Below, in pieces: positions 31,701 to 44,270 of a stretch of 64,000 nucleotides of DNA. The notes beneath the pieces were generated by a model. That model was given only the letters and a program-made list of their open reading frames with translations, was not told where the DNA came from and searched no databases. Origin of the DNA: Solenopsis invicta (lineage: Eukaryota > Arthropoda > Insecta > Hymenoptera > Formicidae); NCBI RefSeq assembly GCF_016802725.1, contig NC_052666.1:8273875-8337874 (forward strand), in the 5' to 3' direction. The number at the start of each line of letters is the position of its first letter. Position 1 is the first letter of the stretch. The translations under genes were made by a program, and so were the position numbers.

Positions 31701-34685
31701 CGTACTTTCTCATCAGCTTCTTTATGACATTTGCCCTCTATCCTCCGACCCATTACTTTAACAATACGACTTTGCTTTCCACTCCGACCTGTACATTTTC
31801 TAAAATGATGTCTTATTGATGATTTCAAATAGTGGCCCTTGCAACTTCCACATGCCAAATAATTTTTAAGTAATTTAGGATTATTTTCTCTTGGCCGCCT
31901 ACATGGAATAAATCCTTTATTTTCATACTGTTTATTAATATTAAATTTAAAATTTCCTTGTTTTCTTAAACTATCGATAATTTTTCTTCTTTCACTACAA
32001 CCTTTAGGTAAATATTTGAACTTTTGAACGTCAGGTTCCTCAGAATGAATTAATTCCAAATGTCGAGCAATCTTTGTTTGCATTTTGTGACAGAAGACAC
32101 ACATATATTTTTTCGTGCCAGTAAGTTTTGTAGGTATTTCTGTTTGATCATCTTGCCGAATTTCGCATGCCTGATTATTACTCACATCTATGCCTGTAGA
32201 TATTGCCGAGTCGTTGTTTTGTGTATTAGAAAAACGCTTATTACATTTACTATCATCTTCACACGCATCTAATTTGTCTGTTTCTTCAAAATCACTAGTA
32301 ATTGACGATTGTTCACTTTGTATATAATCAGGATCATAATCAGGATCATTACTTTCATTATCATTCTCTATTTACAGAAAAAAAAATTATCATGTCTTAT
32401 TCTCCTTCGTCATTTTTTGTTCCTCACTTGCCCTCGTGGAGTCATTCGTGTTTTACGCTTCTATTAAAGAGTCATATCATAAAACAGTTTTTAATCGTAA
32501 TTTTACTTTTAGTTTCTACTTTCTATTATACGATTAAAAAGCGAAATGGCATATAACAATTAATAAATCTATGTAATTTTAAAAATATATAAACAAGTGC
32601 ATAGCACTTACTTTACCGGCAAACACGACGCGCATTTTGCTCGGAAACTAATGACTCCACGAGGAAGAGTGTCATAAGTATTAAAATATCTTATAAATAA
32701 TAAACATAAAAACACTAGGAAGTAGTCATGAACATTATATTATCAATAATATGGGCTTTAATACCTTGTATTTCAGTATTATTCATATGTGCAGAATTTA
32801 AGTTGTTTATATTGTTTGTTTTAACGTTTTCTACTTTGGAAAAAGTGGAAAACAACTGGCTTTTGACATTATTATCCAATACTGAATTAGAAGATACATC
32901 TGTAATAAAATAAGTAACTAGATAATTTTTAATTATAAAATAGCTAACTAATATCAATATATAAATAGAAACAAAAAAAAAATAATAATATAATAATTAA
33001 TACTAGGGTTGGGAACACATTACTTTAAAAAAATAACGCATTATTCGTTTCTAATTTTAAAAAGTAACGCATTACCGTTACCATTATTTGAAAAGTAATG
33101 ATTTGTTACATTTTCGTAACGCTAAAGTAGATTATTAGAATTTAAAGTTACATTGTTGAATAATCCATATTATGAGTATAAATAAGATGTATTGTAATTG
33201 GAAATTCTCTAAAGTAGTCTGTACAGAGAACACAGTTTTTTGTATTAAATTTGTCTAATAATTCTTTTTAAATTCTTTACATTAACATTAATTCTTTATA
33301 TTTTACTATTTTTAGTATACAATTTTTATACAAGTTTAAATTAAATATTGTTTTCAGAAATTAATGTCGTTATTAAAAGTGCATTCTTTCCGCAAAAGTG
33401 CAATATTTTCCAATACTTTCATTGCTGAACATCTACAGCATATACGTAACATGATTTATAAATTTTCAATATTGCAGTGACTTGCAGGTTGAAACTTTTC
33501 TGAAAGCCTTCAACAATCGGTGCTGTATAAGTTCGCAATGTATTATATTAATATATTACAAACCTTTAACATTATCAAGGTACGATTGTCTTTGTATAAC
33601 AAATTTAGTTGCTTCTATATTAATAATTTTACATCTGAAAATAAAAATATTTAATGTTTTTATACAATAACATAAAAATTACCATTTTGAAAGTACTCAC
33701 TTATCTGTTGCCACCCCAGTCACAAAATCCAATTTTTTTTTATGACTACCTGTAATAAACGACATATCTGAATATGCTAATTAAATTATCTGTATTATTG
33801 CAAATTATTTTAAATTATGTATATTTTGTATAAGACACAAGTAAAATTAAATGAAAAATGCGTCACTCATATATAATTCCTGCAAGAAGGAACTGATTTA
33901 ATAATTTTGGAAATTGAAATGTAATATTTATTAACGTTCATATCTTTGATAAGATTGAATAATAGTAATATTCATACAATTGTTTCTTATTTAGCTTTAA
34001 TAATTATTTGTATATGAAACGTATAAAATTAAAATGTTTTTAGTGTCATACATTTTGCAAGAATGTACAGAATAATATATCCTTAAGTGGAAAGCAAAAC
34101 AATTAATATTTGTACTTTAACTCTTAACCAATCTGGCTAGAAATGTCAAAATGAAGCATAACTTGGTGAATTTTTTGTGGAAAAATGGAAAGTAGTAGAG
34201 CAGTCGAGTTTGTTTCATTATAAAAATTGTATTTCTCTTTCTCTTTCTCTTTGTCATTTAAATTTTAGAGAAGTAATTATGATTTTAGATTACAATTTCG
34301 CCACGTAAAATTGTGTGGGGTACGTTTGTACCTCACTAGAGAGGTTAAGAGTTAAAGATGCTGTTGGTGAAAGTAGTCATAAGAATTTAAAAGCATTATG
34401 TCAAAAGCACTTACCATTATCTGAGTCTGTCTACTGCGTTGCTTCCTTTTCTGCATTGTGCGTCTTATAACGCTTTAATATAACTCGAGGACCTTGAAAT
34501 GATAAAAACACATAAGTAGTTTTTTAAGTTTTACGTATATATTTTACAAATAAAATATTTTTAATAAACATGTATATACAAAATACATGACATAATATTT
34601 GTAATATGCACTTACTGGCTGATGTCAATATATTTTGTAATACCACTTCTTTTTGCACCTTCTTACGTTTCTTTAAAGAATACAT
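28720..34685 (-). pseudogene. Tyrosine-recombinase-like gene, left-arm copy (exon-2 nonsense codon)
   Basis: Eight exons with GT-AG borders and consistent phases: 34685-34616, 34492-34415, 33749-33701, 33634-33564, 32899-32765, 32367-30379, 30308-30228 and 28916-28720. They sum to 2670 nt, or 889 residues. Exon 6 holds C-x2-C...H-x4-H and C-x2-C...H-x3-C zinc-finger-like motifs and a tyrosine-recombinase-like domain: RRRPGE (first Arg), GKKGRT (Lys), TKLRKHIAT (Arg), GHH and the putative nucleophile in EVYR. Exon 8 encodes a SANT/Myb-like domain. The catalytic exon is intact, but codon 44 in exon 2 is TAG (34433-34431); the right copy has CAA there. A downstream start could still allow a shortened protein. 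Confidence 0.82.
30379..32367 (-). CDS. Intact catalytic exon (exon 6) of the left recombinase-like gene
   Basis: This is 1989 nt with one uninterrupted frame. It starts in an acidic Asp/Asn/Ser-rich segment, then the two zinc-finger-like motifs, a helical middle and the recombinase fold. In the 889-residue numbering the zinc ligands are near 224/227/237/242 and 307/310/321/326, the Arg cluster near 572-574, Lys near 621-622, Arg/His near 698/700 and Tyr near 733. The tail is acidic. The exon ends at a GTGAGT donor, so the apparent stop just after it (SE*) is probably intronic. Similar proteins with zinc fingers, recombinase core and SANT tail are repetitive in fish and cnidarian genomes (from memory, unsearched). 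Confidence 0.8.
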
Positions 34686-34910
34686 TTTACAATGTTTACT
34701 ACTGTGACTGGACACTTGATTAATACTAAAGAAGTATAAAATTATAACATACGCTGCACCGGATAAACGGCTCGAGATATACACAGAGATATAGATTAAT
34801 ATTTACGTGCGCCTTTACCAATCTCCCTGTTGCCAACAGGAAAGTATGTATGTACACGACTGCACTCGGAAGTTTACGCTTTACATAAATTACATAAAAC
34901 ATAGACTGTT

Positions 34911-35008
34911 CTTTTTTGATTGTTATTAGGTTTGTTCGCATTGCTTGCACTTTTTACACTTAAATTGTGTTCCAAAATTTTCTGCCAGCGCTAAAAACCA
35001 ATCTAGAC
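34911..35008. promoter_or_regulatory. Unpaired centre of the palindrome, probable divergent promoter region
   Basis: This 98-bp segment is the only part not mirrored. The innermost paired bases are AACAGTCTATGTTTTATGTA at 35009 and its complement ending at 34910. The two gene starts (34685 on - and 35227 on +) face away from it, 541 bp apart, so any promoter must lie here or in the adjacent arms. No clear TATA box was recognised. Confidence 0.5.
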
Positions 35009-35226
35009 AACAGTCTATGTTTTATGTAATTTATGTAAAGCGTAAACTTCCATGCAATCCTGTACTTTCCCGTTAGCAACAGGGAAGTTGATAAAAGCGC
35101 GCGTAAATAGTATTCATATATCTCTCTCTGTATATTTCGAGCCGTTTGTCCGATGCAGCGTACATTATAATTTTATACTTCTTTAGTATTAATCAAGCGT
35201 TCAGTGACAGTAGTAGATAGTGCAAA

Positions 35227-38200
35227 ATGTATTCTTTAAGAAAACGTAACAAAGGTAAATGTAACAAACGTAATAAGGTGCAAAAAAAAATGGTATTACA
35301 AAATATAATGACATCAGCCAGTAAGTACATATTCCAAATATTATGTCATATTTTGTATATACATCTTTATTAAAAGTATTTTATTTGTAAAATATATATT
35401 TTCTATATTACGTAAGAACTTAGAAAACTACTTCTATGTTTTTATCATTTCAAGGTCCGCGAGTTGTATTAACGCCTTATAAAATGCACAATAAAGAAAA
35501 GAAAGCAACGCAGCAAACAGATACAGATAATGGTAAGTGCTTTTGACAAAATGCTTTTAAATGCTTTAAATGTTATTTTCACCAGCTGCATCTTTAATCC
35601 TTAACAACTGTGGTGGGGTACAAACGTACTCCACACAATTTTACGTGGCGGAATTGTGATTTAAAATCATAATTGCTTCTCTAAAATTTAAATGACAGAC
35701 AGGAATACAATTTTTATAATAAAACAAACACGACTGCTATATTACTTTCCAATCTTCCACAAAAAGTTCACCAATTTAGGCTTCGTTTTGGCACTTCTGG
35801 CCAGAATGATTAAAAGTTAACGTACAAATTAAAAGTTTCTGTAGTATTGAATATTTCTGAAAATGCAATTATTATATACTTGTGTACCTAAACAAATGAT
35901 TGATAATGTAAAATTGTAGTAACTTTTTATTTCTTCAATTTCTTTAACTGTGTTATAATATATTAATTGTTTTGCTTTCCATTTAAGGATTATTCTGTAC
36001 ATCCTGCAAAATGTATGACATTAAAAACATTTTAATTTTATACGTTTCATATACAAATAATTATTAAAGCTAAATAAGAAACAATTGTATGAATATTACT
36101 ATTATTCAATCTTATCAAAGATATGAACGTTAATAAATATTACATTTCAATTTCCAAAATTATTAAATCAGTTCCTTCTTGCAGGAATTATATATGAGTG
36201 ACGCATTTTTCATTTAATTTTACTTGTGTCTTATACAAAATATACATAATTTAAAATAATTTGCAATAATACAGATAATTTAATTAGCATATTCAGATAT
36301 GTCGTTTATTACAGGTAGTCATAAAAAAAAATTGGATTTTGTGACTGGGGTGGCAACAGATAAGTGAGTACTTTCAAAATGGTAATTTTTATGTTATTGT
36401 ATAAAAACATTAAATATTTTTATTTTCAGATGTAAAATTATTAATATAGAAGCAACTAAATTTGTTATACAAAGACAATCGTACCTTGATAATGTTAAAG
36501 GTTTGTAATATATTAATATAATACATTGCGAACTTATACAGCACCGATTGTTGAAGGCTTTCAGAAAAGTTTCAACCTGCAAGTCACTGCAATATTGAAA
36601 ATTTATAAATCATGTTACGTATATGCTGTAGATGTTCAGCAATGAAAGTATTGGAAAATATTGCACTTTTGCGGAAAGAATGCACTTTTAATAACGACAT
36701 TAATTTCTGAAAACAATATTTAATTTAAACTTGTATAAAAATTGTATACTAAAAATAGTAAAATATAAAGAATTAATGTTAATGTAAAGAATTTAAAAAG
36801 AATTATTAGACAAATTTAATACAAAAAACTGTGTTCTCTGTACAGACTACTTTAGAGAATTTCCAATTACAATACATCTTATTTATACTCATAATATGGA
36901 TTATTCAACAATGTAACTTTAAATTCTAATAATCTACTTTAGCGTTACGAAAATGTAACAAATCATTACTTTTCAAATAATGGTAACGGTAATGCGTTAC
37001 TTTTTAAAATTAGAAACGAATAATGCGTTATTTTTTTAAAGTAATGTGTTCCCAACCCTAGTATTAATTATTATATTATTATTTTTTTTTTGTTTCTATT
37101 TATATATTGATATTAGTTAGCTATTTTATAATTAAAAATTATCTAGTTACTTATTTTATTACAGATGTATCTTCTAATTCAGTATTGGATAATAATGTCA
37201 AAAGCCAGTTGTTTTCCACTTTTTCCAAAGTAGAAAACGTTAAAACAAACAATATAAACAACTTAAATTCTGCACATATGAATAATACTGAAATACAAGG
37301 TATTAAAGCCCATATTATTGATAATATAATGTTCATGACTACTTCCTAGTGTTTTTATGTTTATTATTTATAAGATATTTTAATACTTATGACACTCTTC
37401 CTCGTGGAGTCATTAGTTTCCGAGCAAAATGCGCGTCGTGTTTGCCGGTAAAGTAAGTGCTATGCACTTGTTTATATATTTTTAAAATTACATAGATTTA
37501 TTAATTGTTATATGCCATTTCGCTTTTTAATCGTATAATAGAAAGTAGAAACTAAAAGTAAAATTACGATTAAAAACTGTTTTATGATATGACTCTTTAA
37601 TAGAAGCGTAAAACACGAATGACTCCACGAGGGCAAGTGAGGAACAAAAAATGACGAAGGAGAATAAGACATGATAATTTTTTTTTCTGTAAATAGAGAA
37701 TGATAATGAAAGTAATGATCCTGATTATGATCCTGATTATATACAAAGTGAACAATCGTCAATTACTAGTGATTTTGAAGAAACAGACAAATTAGATGCG
37801 TGTGAAGATGATAGTAAATGTAATAAGCGTTTTTCTAATACACAAAACAACGACTCGGCAATATCTACAGGCATAGATGTGAGTAATAATCAGGCATGCG
37901 AAATTCGGCAAGATGATCAAACAGAAATACCTACAAAACTTACTGGCACGAAAAAATATATGTGTGTCTTCTGTCACAAAATGCAAACAAAGATTGCTCG
38001 ACATTTGGAATTAATTCATTCTGAGGAACCTGACGTTCAAAAGTTCAAATATTTACCTAAAGGTTGTAGTGAAAGAAGAAAAATTATCGATAGTTTAAGA
38101 AAACAAGGAAATTTTAAATTTAATATTAATAAACAGTATGAAAATAAAGGATTTATTCCATGTAGGCGGCCAAGAGAAAATAATCCTAAATTACTTAAAA

Positions 38201-41200
38201 ATTATTTGGCATGTGGAAGTTGCAAGGGCCACTATTTGAAATCATCAATAAGACATCATTTTAGAAAATGTACAGGTCGGAGTGGAAAGCAAAGTCGTAT
38301 TGTTAAAGTAATGGGTCGGAGGATAGAGGGCAAATGTCATAAAGAAGCTGATGAGAAAGTACGGCGATTAATATTACCAACAATGAGAAGTGATGGCGTA
38401 TCATATAATATTCGTTACGATGATTTACTGATATTATACGCAAACACCCAGTCTAAAAAATATAGGCATTCAACGCATCATATAAAAATGATTCGAGCTC
38501 GACTGCGCCTTGTAACTCGCCTATTGATAGCAATGAAGAGTATTGATAATAATATAACATCTTTAACTTCTATTTATGATCCAAAATATTATGATACTTT
38601 TATAGACGCTGTAAATATTGTTGCACAATATAACAAAGAAAAAGATATCTATGAAAAACCTGCTAATGCATCTAACCTTGGTACTTACGTGAAGCATATA
38701 GGCGAGCTCTTAATAACAAAATGCATAAAAGAACATAATGATACTATGAAAATAAATACGAAAAACTTTTTAAAACTCTTGACCGTTGATTATGGATCAA
38801 GTGTTAACAAAACTGTAGTCGAATCTCAAACTCAATTTAAAAGACAAAAGAGCACAAAACTTCCTACAATTAATGATATAAAAACATTGCGCAGTTATCT
38901 ATTGAAAGTGCAAAGAGAATCATACAATAAATTGCAAAACAAATTTCTATTATCTGCATGGATTTCTCTTGGAGAAGCTACTTTAACATCAATACAATTG
39001 TTTAACCGTCGTCGGCCAGGAGAAACTGAACGAATATTAATTTCCTGATTTTGAAAATTACGAAAAAATTAATGACAATATCGAAACATTCAATGGATTA
39101 CCTACAGATAAAAAAGAACAAGCACAAAAATATGTGCGATTTTGTATTCGTGGAAAAAAAGGAAGAACAGTTCCTGTAATACTAGACGAACTGAATTTGA
39201 AATGTTTACGAACATTTTTACAGTTCAGACATGAAGCTAAAGTACATCCATCAAATCCTTACTTATTTGGTATTCCAGGACATGACAAAGCTATTGAAAA
39301 ATATTTATGTGCATATAAAGTTTTGAAGCGTTTTGCTAAAGAGAGCGGAAGCGAATTTCCTGAAACAATAAGTAGTACCAAACTTAGAAAACATATAGCC
39401 ACTATGGGAATTACGCTTAATTTAACAGACAACCAGATTACAGATTTGGCCAATTTCATGGGCCATCATGAAAAAATACACAAAGAAGTGTACAGAAATC
39501 CTGTAATAGTTAAGGACATTACAGAAATCTCACAACTTTTAGAAGCTGCACAAGGTGTAAGAGATGAAGCAAACAATTTAATTGATGAAACTGACAGTGA
39601 GGACGCAAGCGAGACTGAAAATAGTACAGATATGACGGAAAATGATGACACCTTTCCAGAAGTTAACTTGCAACAATCAAATGACAGTGAGTAGAAACTT
39701 TTTTAATTTTCAAAATATAAATTGCTTTTTCAAATTTTAACCTATTTTTAACATAGGCTCATCATCTTTCTCAACATATAAGGAACGTACAAAGACTGAA
39801 TTAAAAGCAATACGGAAAAAAACTCGCAAATCAAAAGGTGAGGATGTTTATCTTGTACATTCGATTAATGCAAAGTAAAGGTTAAACCAAATTTTATTAC
39901 CTTATTTGATTAACAATTACGATTGAAAATTTAATTCTTAATTAGAATAAACTATTAAAGTGCATTAGTTGTTTTGAAATAAATCTTGATAAATTCAATT
40001 TTCAGTCAATATAATAAAGTGAATCAAGTTGTATATAATTATGATTAATTCAATCAATTCCTTAAAACTAGTAGTTTTTGATTAAAATGAATTATTAATT
40101 AGTTTTAATCATTATTACTTTTAGTTTTTTTTTTAGATTTATAACATTAATTGAAAGATGAAACGAATTGATTAATATAAAAAGTAAAATAATTTATCGA
40201 GTATATCAATTTGAATATTTTTTCAATAGGACAAATATTCTTTAAGAAAATTTTTTGTATAAATTATAAACATAATTTTTGAAATACGATTAAAAATGAT
40301 TAACGATTAATTATTATTCTTTTTAAATATATGTTATTTCAAAGCATTGTCAAAAATAAAAAAATTTTCATTGGTTATATCATTATTACCTTTGAGAATA
40401 TGTATAAAATTTGAGCACCATTCTCTTATTGGTTTGAAAGCTTTTTTTATGTTGTTTGTCTTTGATTCTTATATAAAATCACATTTTCTAGTATTTATTT
40501 GCAAATTTGATGAGAAAGTAACATTATGAATGAAATCAAATTTTTTTATATACAATACATTAGAAAACTAATAAATATTTATGTATAAATTTACTTTGGT
40601 TCACTTACTTGCTTAAAATTTATTATACACTAAAATTACATGAAGATATGGTCATTTACGCTATATAATAAGTCAAATTGTTTCTTTGCTGATTTTAGGC
40701 ATTGATAACCAAGACATGTCATTGAAAAAAAGAAAAAATTAAATCTTCAATTTTTTAATTTCGAGACTTTTAGCTAATGTATAGGCAAAACAAACTTATT
40801 ATGACTATTATGGATATTATAGCTACCCCTATTATCTTCGTTATTAGATGACAAATTTTAACAGTTGCTTATATAAAATTATTCGTTCAGTAGCTTCCCG
40901 TTTTTTAATGGCGCTAATATGCCAATACATAATAGGTAACAATTGTTATGACATTTTTACTTTTGAGCATTTCTATACGTTTTCAAGATACACTTTATCA
41001 CTTAAATACACTGCTTCCTCATTGTTTTGAAACTTGAACATATTATCACCTTCTTCTTTTCTATTAAATAATAACAAAATGTAAAAGATTCATTGATATA
41101 CAATTTGTAAAAATAAATTTAATTTTTTGTATGTTTCTTCATATTTAGATGAACCTATTAAACGAACAGCTTGGACAGAAGATGAAAAAAGAATTATACT

Positions 41201-41345
41201 AGAAACATTTAAAACATCATTACAAACAGATACAACAATAACTGGAAAAGAAATGCAAAATCTCATATCTATCACTCCTTGTCTGGCTCAACGAACAGTT
41301 CCACAAATGAGAGCATGGATATATTCGCAAAAAAAAAAATTTTAA
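35227..41345 (+). pseudogene. Tyrosine-recombinase-like gene, right-arm copy (exon-6 frameshift)
   Basis: Eight exons mirror the left gene: 35227-35320, 35455-35532, 36315-36363, 36430-36500, 37165-37299, 37697-39686, 39757-39837 and 41149-41345. Junction phases agree throughout; without the extra base the total would be 2694 nt, or 897 residues. Exons 1 and 2 are open, with CAA where the left copy has TAG. In exon 6 a single extra G at 39047 makes a TGA at 39046-39048, just after the first catalytic Arg (RRRPGE, about residue 580-585). The truncated product would lack the Lys, the second Arg, His, Tyr and the SANT domain. Confidence 0.82.
37697..39686 (+). pseudogene. Frameshifted catalytic exon (exon 6) of the right recombinase-like gene
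   Basis: This is 1990 nt, one longer than the left equivalent. It is open to 39048 and then again, in the shifted frame, from about 39049 to the donor at 39687. The second part keeps GKKGRT, TKLRKHIAT and GHHEKIHKEVYR, so the lesion is recent relative to the divergence of the arms. Apart from the inserted G the sequence is almost identical to its mirror. Confidence 0.85.
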
Positions 41346-42780
41346 TAAGTTTGAAAATTATTTACTACAAAAATTGTCATACTACTTTTTCATATTAAAA
41401 CGAAATTTTTTTCCATTTATTTTTTTTTTAATTGCTAATTTGTAATCTTACTTGCCTTTATTAAAAATAAAAAATAAAAATATCCAAAAAATGTTTTGTT
41501 CTTCCTTTCTATTACAGTCACACATACACGTATATTTAAGAAATATGCACAACATATATAATTACAATTAAAAATTGAATATCCAAACACAAGTTTCGTT
41601 AAAACGTAATTTACAATTAAATTAAGAGGAACAAATGCATGGGTTTGTAAAATAGCACGGAAATCGTGGAATATTAACAATTGATGTATAAAAAATAATT
41701 TTTAATTATAACAGTCACAAATTAATAATCCTCCGCAGCTTTTACATATTAATAAATGCCAAACAAATTTTATGAACATTATATTTGAAAAAAAATTTTT
41801 TAATAATTTCTTTGACTTAAAAATAACTTTTTAAAACAATGTCTGCTGCTAGAGTAAACATTATGCAACGTTCACTATGAGATTGTAAAATCGTAAGAGC
41901 AATCTTACGCTCGTAATGCAAATAGTTGACAACTATGTCATTCTTTTTATTACATAATATAATTTTATATGCCGAATTCATATTACGGTACATGCTAAAT
42001 TTAATTGCATTTGGAAGTCACGTTCGAGGCCTTCAAACTAGATTAAAGAGTTAAAAAATTAATATCTAACGTACTTCTCAAAAATACGTAGACAGTATAT
42101 ACCTGTAAAAATCACTGCAATTCAACTTTAATGAAAACACAGTGATCATCCTACAATGTTTAAATAGATTGTTACGAAGTAATATTAACGGTTGCCTTTA
42201 GAATTTAACATAAATTGTACAAGATATACCTCACGAGCCCACATGTACGAGCTCACCACCTTCGTCTTTTCTCTGTAAGTTAAAACATATAAATTTTAAA
42301 AAGATACCAATAAATTAAAACGGGATTTATAATATGGTATCTACATTTTTTTCTGCGATGTATTCTCATCATTTTAATTCATTTGCTCTTGTATCAACAA
42401 TAATTAAAGGAATATGTATACAGTTAAAAAATATAAGATTCCTATTTTGAAGATGTGCTAATAAATTAAAATGCAGTTTGTTACACAGTAAGTTTTTTTG
42501 CAATCTCTTTTTCATAATGCCTTTCGGTAAATTATTTTTAATTATTATTTAATATTGGTGTGTAAAAAAATAAGAATAGGTGAACAGTTTTCATTAGAGA
42601 AAACTACAGGTTTGTTAAATGAATATATATTTTTTAAATTATTATTACAAATGCAAAACTTATAAAAAAGCAACCTATAAGAGAGCAAAACCAAAAATAA
42701 TGAAGCAAAAGTGCAGATAAAGTAAATGGCATTATAAATCCCTTTGTATTTTATTAATACATACTTCAAAATTTACTAAC
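41346..42780. other. AT-rich non-coding stretch, right arm
   Basis: This is the mirror of 27290-28719. No gene is seen. Confidence 0.5.
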
Positions 42781-44270
42781 AGTGTATTTTTGTAATTGTA
42801 ATGCTGTGTCCAACAATTACCTTTAAACCGTTTTTCTCAAATTAGAAACGATTGAACCTGTATAGTCTACTTCAAGGGCATAAAAATGTATTTATTGGCA
42901 GTAATGGGTTAACGTGGGGACATATATTTTGGAGGGAATTGTACGTATGGGCTATTGTAGAGACTTGGAAGCATAACCTTAAATCCTTGTATGGAATCCC
43001 GATCTATATCAAAAGAATATTGAGCTTATAATGTTAAAAGTTATACAAATTGTTTATTATTATTATGCAAAATACAGCATAACTAAAATTTATAGCTATT
43101 GGGTGACATCGTTTGATTCACGTTACATTGAATCGTAAAAAGATTTAATTATATGCATCCGAGTCCCTATAATAGCCCATACGTACAATTCCCGCCGAAA
43201 CATATGTCCCCACATTAACGCATTGTTGCTAATAAATACATTTTCATGCCCTTGAAGTAGACTATACACGTTCAACTGTTTGTAGTTAGAGAAAAACGGT
43301 TTAAAGATAATTGTTAGACACAACTATATGTTTACTTTAATATTAACACTGTTAAAGTGTTCAAAAATAAAATTAGACACTCTCCAGCATTTTAGAAACA
43401 AATTATGTTCATAACTTTCATTTGTACTGAATTGATAACTCGGTTGCAACAATAGCGTGCAGGGAAGTTATACCCATCAACTGTTATGTTAGACTGACAT
43501 AACTATAAAATTATTTAATATAAATATGACTATGATAATAATTCTAAATGTGTTAAGGTGTTGAGTAATCTTTAACCGCTGTTCAATTGCATCACTAGTG
43601 CAGACGTTTACGTTTCGAAAATATACTTACAATATGTTTAGCAATTATCTCGGTACCATTTTTCTCAAAACAGTAAACGATTGAACCTATACAATCTATT
43701 TTAAGGCCATAAATATGTATTTAATAGTAACAATGGGTTAATATGGGGACATATTTTGGCGCGAATTGTACGTATGGGCTATTATAAGGACATATTTTGG
43801 CGGGGACTACCTTGACACATTCATAATTATATCCATAGTCATATTTATAAAAAATAATTCTATACTTAAGTCAGTCTAACATAACTGTTGACAAATGTGA
43901 CTTCCCTGCATGCTATTGTTACAACCGAGTTACAACAAATAAAAGTAATGAACACAATTCCTTTTTGAAATGCTGGAAAATATTTAACTTTATTTCCGAA
44001 GCTTCTAACAATGTTAATTTTAAAATGAACATATATATTTCCAATATATGTGTCAAGATAGTTTCCGCCAAAATATGTCCCTATAATAGTCCATACGTAA
44101 AATAGCATCAAAATATGTTTCCATACGAAGCCATTGTTGCTGATAACTGTAAATTGATAAATTGATTGCAACAACAGTATGGAGGAGAGTCACACCTGTC
44201 AACTGTTATGTTAGACTGATTTAAATATTTATTTATTATAAATATGACTAAGGTTATGATTATGAATGTA
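42780..44270 (-). repeat. Inner diverged repeat zone, right arm
   Basis: This is the mirror of 25960-27290, with partial copies of the 454-bp unit and 41-bp subrepeat in both orientations. Confidence 0.75.

Larger units (their letters stand above)
22411..34910 (+). repeat. Left arm of the giant inverted repeat
   Basis: It is the reverse complement of 35009-48948. About 27100-34090 is nearly identical to its mirror. The inner 34100-34900 part is clearly diverged (indels and substitutions, including an 8-codon difference in exon 1). The outermost part (22411-23880) is more diverged and shorter than its mirror. Confidence 0.9.
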
